From the NCBI GenBank assembly GCA_937951975.1, contig CALGAJ010000176.1, forward strand, positions 1-8,859: a stretch of DNA of 8,859 nucleotides, given 5' to 3'. Source of the stretch: an uncultured Desulfotignum sp. Lineage in GTDB: Bacteria > Desulfobacterota > Desulfobacteria > Desulfobacterales > Desulfobacteraceae. A model generated the notes under the pieces. That model was not told the DNA's origin. It did not search any database and saw only the letters and a program-made list of their open reading frames with translations. This document shows, one piece after another, positions 6,470 to 8,859 of this stretch (the stretch's first letter is position 1; every line of letters starts with the position of its first letter). The translations under genes and the position numbers were made by a program.

Positions 6470-6991
6470 GGCTGTGACGGCATTGTACTTATTGATGACG
6501 CTGTCTGTGATATCCACCGGGGCCGGCGCATAAATCACACCGGCATTCTTTTTTTCAAGGATCAGGGTATATTTTTCTTTTTTCCCCAGCTCATTGGCAA
6601 TGTCGAATACGGCTTTCTGCATGTCGTTGATCATTTTGATTTCAAGATTTTTCAATTCATTGGCATAATTCTGCTGCATGATTTTAAAATCTTCGATCTG
6701 ATTTCTGAAATCCCGTTCCCGATCCCGCTTTTTTTCTTCACTGAGAACCAATGCTTCTTTTTCAAAAGACTGGCCGATTTCATCCAGGGCCTGTTTTTCT
6801 TTTTCCAGTTTGTTTTTAAATTCCGTTCCTTTGGAATTGAGCGCCTGCTGGTTCATTTTTCCGGCACTGGATTCTTTCATTATTCTTTCAAAATCAATGA
6901 CACCGATTTTAACAGGATCCGCACAAAATGCCATGGGCACAAAACTGATGGCAAAAAGGCTTATGATGGTTGCAAATATAATACGTTTCAT
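6458..6991 (-). CDS. ompH: Periplasmic OmpH/Skp-family outer-membrane protein chaperone
   Basis: Skp/OmpH proteins are trimeric periplasmic chaperones that hold unfolded outer-membrane proteins on their way to the BAM complex. The product is 177 residues. A signal peptide (about 1-23: KR, then a hydrophobic stretch, ending MAFC-A) precedes the mature start KIGVIDFERIM. That start is the typical first strand of the family. The middle (about 45-125) is rich in Lys, Glu, Gln and Asp, and would form the coiled-coil tentacles. The end (YTLILEKKNAGVIYA, then DITDSVINKYN) is the C-terminal strand and helix of the body domain. I chose the ATG at 6991, because GGAGG lies 5 bases upstream; a TTG at 7003 would precede that site. 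The Cys near the cleavage site is not in a proper lipobox. The gene lies 34 bases after bamA, the common arrangement, and fits a role serving BamA. Confidence 0.93.
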   Translation of the reverse strand: MKRIIFATIISLFAISFVPMAFCADPVKIGVIDFERIMKESSAGKMNQQALNSKGTEFKNKLEKEKQALDEIGQSFEKEALVLSEEKKRDRERDFRNQIEDFKIMQQNYANELKNLEIKMINDMQKAVFDIANELGKKEKYTLILEKKNAGVIYAPAPVDITDSVINKYNAVTAQGN

Positions 6992-6996
6992 GGTTT

Positions 6997-7001
6997 CCTC
7001 C
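6997..7001 (-). promoter_or_regulatory. Strong ribosome-binding site of ompH
   Basis: The minus strand reads GGAGG with a 5-base spacer to the ATG at 6991. It is the strongest Shine-Dalgarno sequence I noticed in the window. It settles the ompH start against a TTG four codons upstream, and fits the need for abundant chaperone. Confidence 0.75.
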
Positions 7002-7025
7002 AAATAAGTTGTGCTTTAAAAAATA

Positions 7026-8859
7026 TCAGAAAAATGCGCCAATGGAAAAATCAAACTGGCCATCTCCGGTTTTATATTCATCCTGGCCTTCCACCACCAG
7101 GCCATAGGCCAGCCGGATGGGTCCCATGGGGGAGTTCCACCGCAGTTCAAATCCTGCGGATGAATATTGTTTGGCCAGATCGATACTTTCGCTGGTCCGA
7201 TAGACGTCACCCCGGTCATAGAACAGCACCCCGGCCACACCCTGTTCTTCCTGAAGGGGAAATATCAGTTCCGCATTGAATTGAATATATTTTTCCCCCC
7301 CCCGCAGGATACTTTGTCCGGGTTCTCTGGTGTTGATGTCATATTTGTCAAATCCGCGTACTGAATTGATACCGCCCAGATAAAATCGTTCCCAGTCGAT
7401 ATCGATCTGACCGTTGGTGCGGTCATCCAGATATCCCCCCTCCATATGAAATCCGCCGGTGAATTTCCAGAAAAGAGGAATCCAGAATCCCCCTTCCGCC
7501 ACGTACCGGGTATAGTCGATATCACCCCCCAGAAACTCTCCGGCATATTGGGCGGACACCTTGCTGAACACCCCTTCTGTGGGCAGGAAATAATGATTTC
7601 TGGAGTCATAGCTGATATACGGTTTGATACTGGAGGTGAAAAAGTCTCCTTGCGTCACGTTGGTATACAGTGTTTCCACATTTTCAACTTCAAAATCTTC
7701 AACATTGTATTCCACACCGATGGTGGTGTAATCCCACAGCTGCCGGTAAGAAGATCGAAGTGTCAGGCCGATGGCGTTTCGTTCATAATATTCAAATTCT
7801 CTTTCAAGCTTGTAAATATTGAATCCCGCGGACACCGGTTTATCAAAAATCCAGGGTTCGGTGAACCCGAGATCATACAACCCGGTTTCTCCTGACATCC
7901 TTGCCAGAATTTTCAAATTCTGCCCCCGGCCGAACAGGTTGCGCTCTTCCAGGGATACCTGACCAAAGGCGCCGTCATCCGTTGAAAATCCCCCGCCGAA
8001 TGAGAAATTGCCTGTGGGCTTTTCTTCGACCTTCACTTCCAGATCCCGCTGATTGGGCACATCCGTTTGCACCGGATTGATTTCCACAGACTGGAAATAG
8101 TCTCTGTAGGCCAGATTCCGGTAAGATCTTTGAATGCCGCTCATGGAAAATTTGCCCTGTTCCTCCACAGCCATCTCCCGGCGAATGACTTTGTCCCGGG
8201 TTTTTTCATTGCCGGAGATCAGGATCCGGTTGAAATAGACCGGTTCTCCCTGATCAATTTTGTATGTGATGTGTACCTGATGACTGTCTTCATCGGTTTC
8301 CACCAGCGGGGAGACCTTGACATTGGCATATCCCTGGTTGGAATATAAATCGCTGAGCCCCAGCATGTCTTTTCGGATCAGTTCCCGGTTGTACAGATCA
8401 GATTCCTTTACCAGAAGCTTGTCAAACAGCTCGGTTTTCGATGTCAGAATATCCCCGGTTATGTCCACGCTCCCTGTTTTGTACTGTTCGCCCTCATCGA
8501 TTTTGAAACCGATGGCAATGCTTTCTTCCCCCATGTCTATCTGGGGATCTGAGATTTTGACATTGATGAAACCGTTGTTTTTATATAAGGATTCAAGACG
8601 AAGCGCATCATTGGTCAGTTCATTTTCATCCAGGTCACCGGATGAGGAGATAAAAGACCAGAATCCTTTCTCCCGCGTCTGAATGGTTTTTTTCAGTTTT
8701 TTATCATTAAAATACGTGTTTCCTTCAAACACGATGGATTCAATTCTGATTTTTTCACCCTCTTCAATCACGAACACAATATCCGCCTGATTGTTTTTCA
8801 AAGAAGTGATTTCATAGTCAACCGTGCAATTGTGATAATTTTTTTCCGTGTACAGGCGT
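7026..8859 (-). CDS. bamA: Outer-membrane protein assembly factor BamA, C-terminal ~610 residues, N terminus cut by window edge
   Basis: BamA (Omp85 family) folds and inserts beta-barrel proteins into the outer membrane. The frame is open to base 8859, so the signal peptide and first POTRA domains lie outside the window. The visible part begins near the end of a POTRA (LYTEKNYHNC) and continues with three more. These start at IRIESIVFEGNTYF, YKTGSVDITGDI and VYFNRILISGNEKTRDKVI, and would match POTRA 3, 4 and 5. The 16-strand barrel begins near NFSFGGGFSTDDG. It includes the conserved VRGF motif of loop 6 (in NSVRGFDKYDI), then EKYIQFNAELIFPL and GFELRWNSPMGPIRLAYG. The protein ends FDFSIGAFF, with the terminal Phe of a beta-signal. 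A run of nine G encodes Arg-Gly-Gly just after the VRGF region. ompH follows after 34 bases. TamA and other Omp85 proteins are less likely, given ompH and the lpx genes alongside. Confidence 0.96.
   Translation of the reverse strand, partial: RLYTEKNYHNCTVDYEITSLKNNQADIVFVIEEGEKIRIESIVFEGNTYFNDKKLKKTIQTREKGFWSFISSSGDLDENELTNDALRLESLYKNNGFINVKISDPQIDMGEESIAIGFKIDEGEQYKTGSVDITGDILTSKTELFDKLLVKESDLYNRELIRKDMLGLSDLYSNQGYANVKVSPLVETDEDSHQVHITYKIDQGEPVYFNRILISGNEKTRDKVIRREMAVEEQGKFSMSGIQRSYRNLAYRDYFQSVEINPVQTDVPNQRDLEVKVEEKPTGNFSFGGGFSTDDGAFGQVSLEERNLFGRGQNLKILARMSGETGLYDLGFTEPWIFDKPVSAGFNIYKLEREFEYYERNAIGLTLRSSYRQLWDYTTIGVEYNVEDFEVENVETLYTNVTQGDFFTSSIKPYISYDSRNHYFLPTEGVFSKVSAQYAGEFLGGDIDYTRYVAEGGFWIPLFWKFTGGFHMEGGYLDDRTNGQIDIDWERFYLGGINSVRGFDKYDINTREPGQSILRGGEKYIQFNAELIFPLQEEQGVAGVLFYDRGDVYRTSESIDLAKQYSSAGFELRWNSPMGPIRLAYGLVVEGQDEYKTGDGQFDFSIGAFF
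7295..7303 (-). repeat. G9 homopolymer tract inside bamA
   Basis: Nine uninterrupted C on the plus strand (G on the coding strand) are followed in the coding direction by five A. The tract spans the codons CGG GGG GGG GAA (Arg-Gly-Gly-Glu) in the barrel domain and is in frame here. Such tracts are prone to slippage. Confidence 0.9.

Noticed and set aside
6969..6991. Possible lipoprotein signal in OmpH because of a Cys near the end of the signal peptide
   Set aside because: The residues before the Cys are Met-Ala-Phe, which do not fit a lipobox (a small residue is needed just before the Cys). A normal signal peptidase I site is more likely.
6440..7279. A 279-codon plus-strand open frame across lpxD/ompH/bamA
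   Set aside because: It is antisense to ompH and the end of bamA. Its Phe-rich start is the mirror of the Lys/Glu-rich coiled coil of OmpH, and its predicted protein has no known features.
8799..8801. A TTG that could serve as the start of a 591-residue BamA-like protein
   Set aside because: The frame stays open for another 57 bases to the window edge and translates to normal POTRA sequence (LYTEKNYHN...). The gene is therefore cut by the window rather than starting here.

Overview
The window holds nine genes, all on the minus strand. They read from right to left as bamA (5' end outside the window) - ompH/skp - lpxD - lpxA - lpxI - lpxB - a CNNM/CBS membrane protein - aroE - aroA (3' end outside the window). 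Almost every base is coding; the largest gap is about 90 bases. I see no mobile element, RNA gene, CRISPR array or sign of recent gene transfer.

The cell is a Gram-negative bacterium with an outer membrane containing lipid A. LpxI is used in place of LpxH, and LpxB carries a YYIPPKVWAW motif. With the bamA-ompH-lpxD-lpxA-lpxI-lpxB order and roughly even base composition, these features suggest the Desulfobacterota (former Deltaproteobacteria), possibly Desulfobacteraceae. This placement is inferred from gene content and protein character, not from a marker gene or a search.

Right part (about 8859 to 2643): an outer-membrane biogenesis block. BamA inserts beta-barrel proteins and OmpH/Skp chaperones them in the periplasm. 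LpxA, LpxD, LpxI and LpxB carry out four steps of the Raetz pathway, from UDP-GlcNAc to the lipid A disaccharide. LpxC, which acts between LpxA and LpxD, is not in the window. lpxD/lpxA and lpxI/lpxB overlap by 4 bases (ATGA), and lpxA/lpxI are 8 bases apart, so translation is probably coupled along the block. The fabZ gene that lies between lpxD and lpxA in E. coli is absent here.

Left part (about 2626 to 1): a likely separate unit starting from a good sigma-70-like promoter in the lpxB/CNNM gap. It encodes a CNNM-CBS-CorC_HlyC membrane protein, then shikimate dehydrogenase (AroE) and EPSP synthase (AroA). The genes are tightly packed, with gaps of 2 and 13 bases.

I looked for a new system and did not find one: this is core envelope and aromatic amino acid biosynthesis. 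The items worth a second look are modest. They are the missing fabZ, an uninterrupted G9 tract inside bamA, a small hairpin over the ompH stop codon, the internal promoter, and residue choices in LpxA and AroA that bear on acyl-chain length and glyphosate response.
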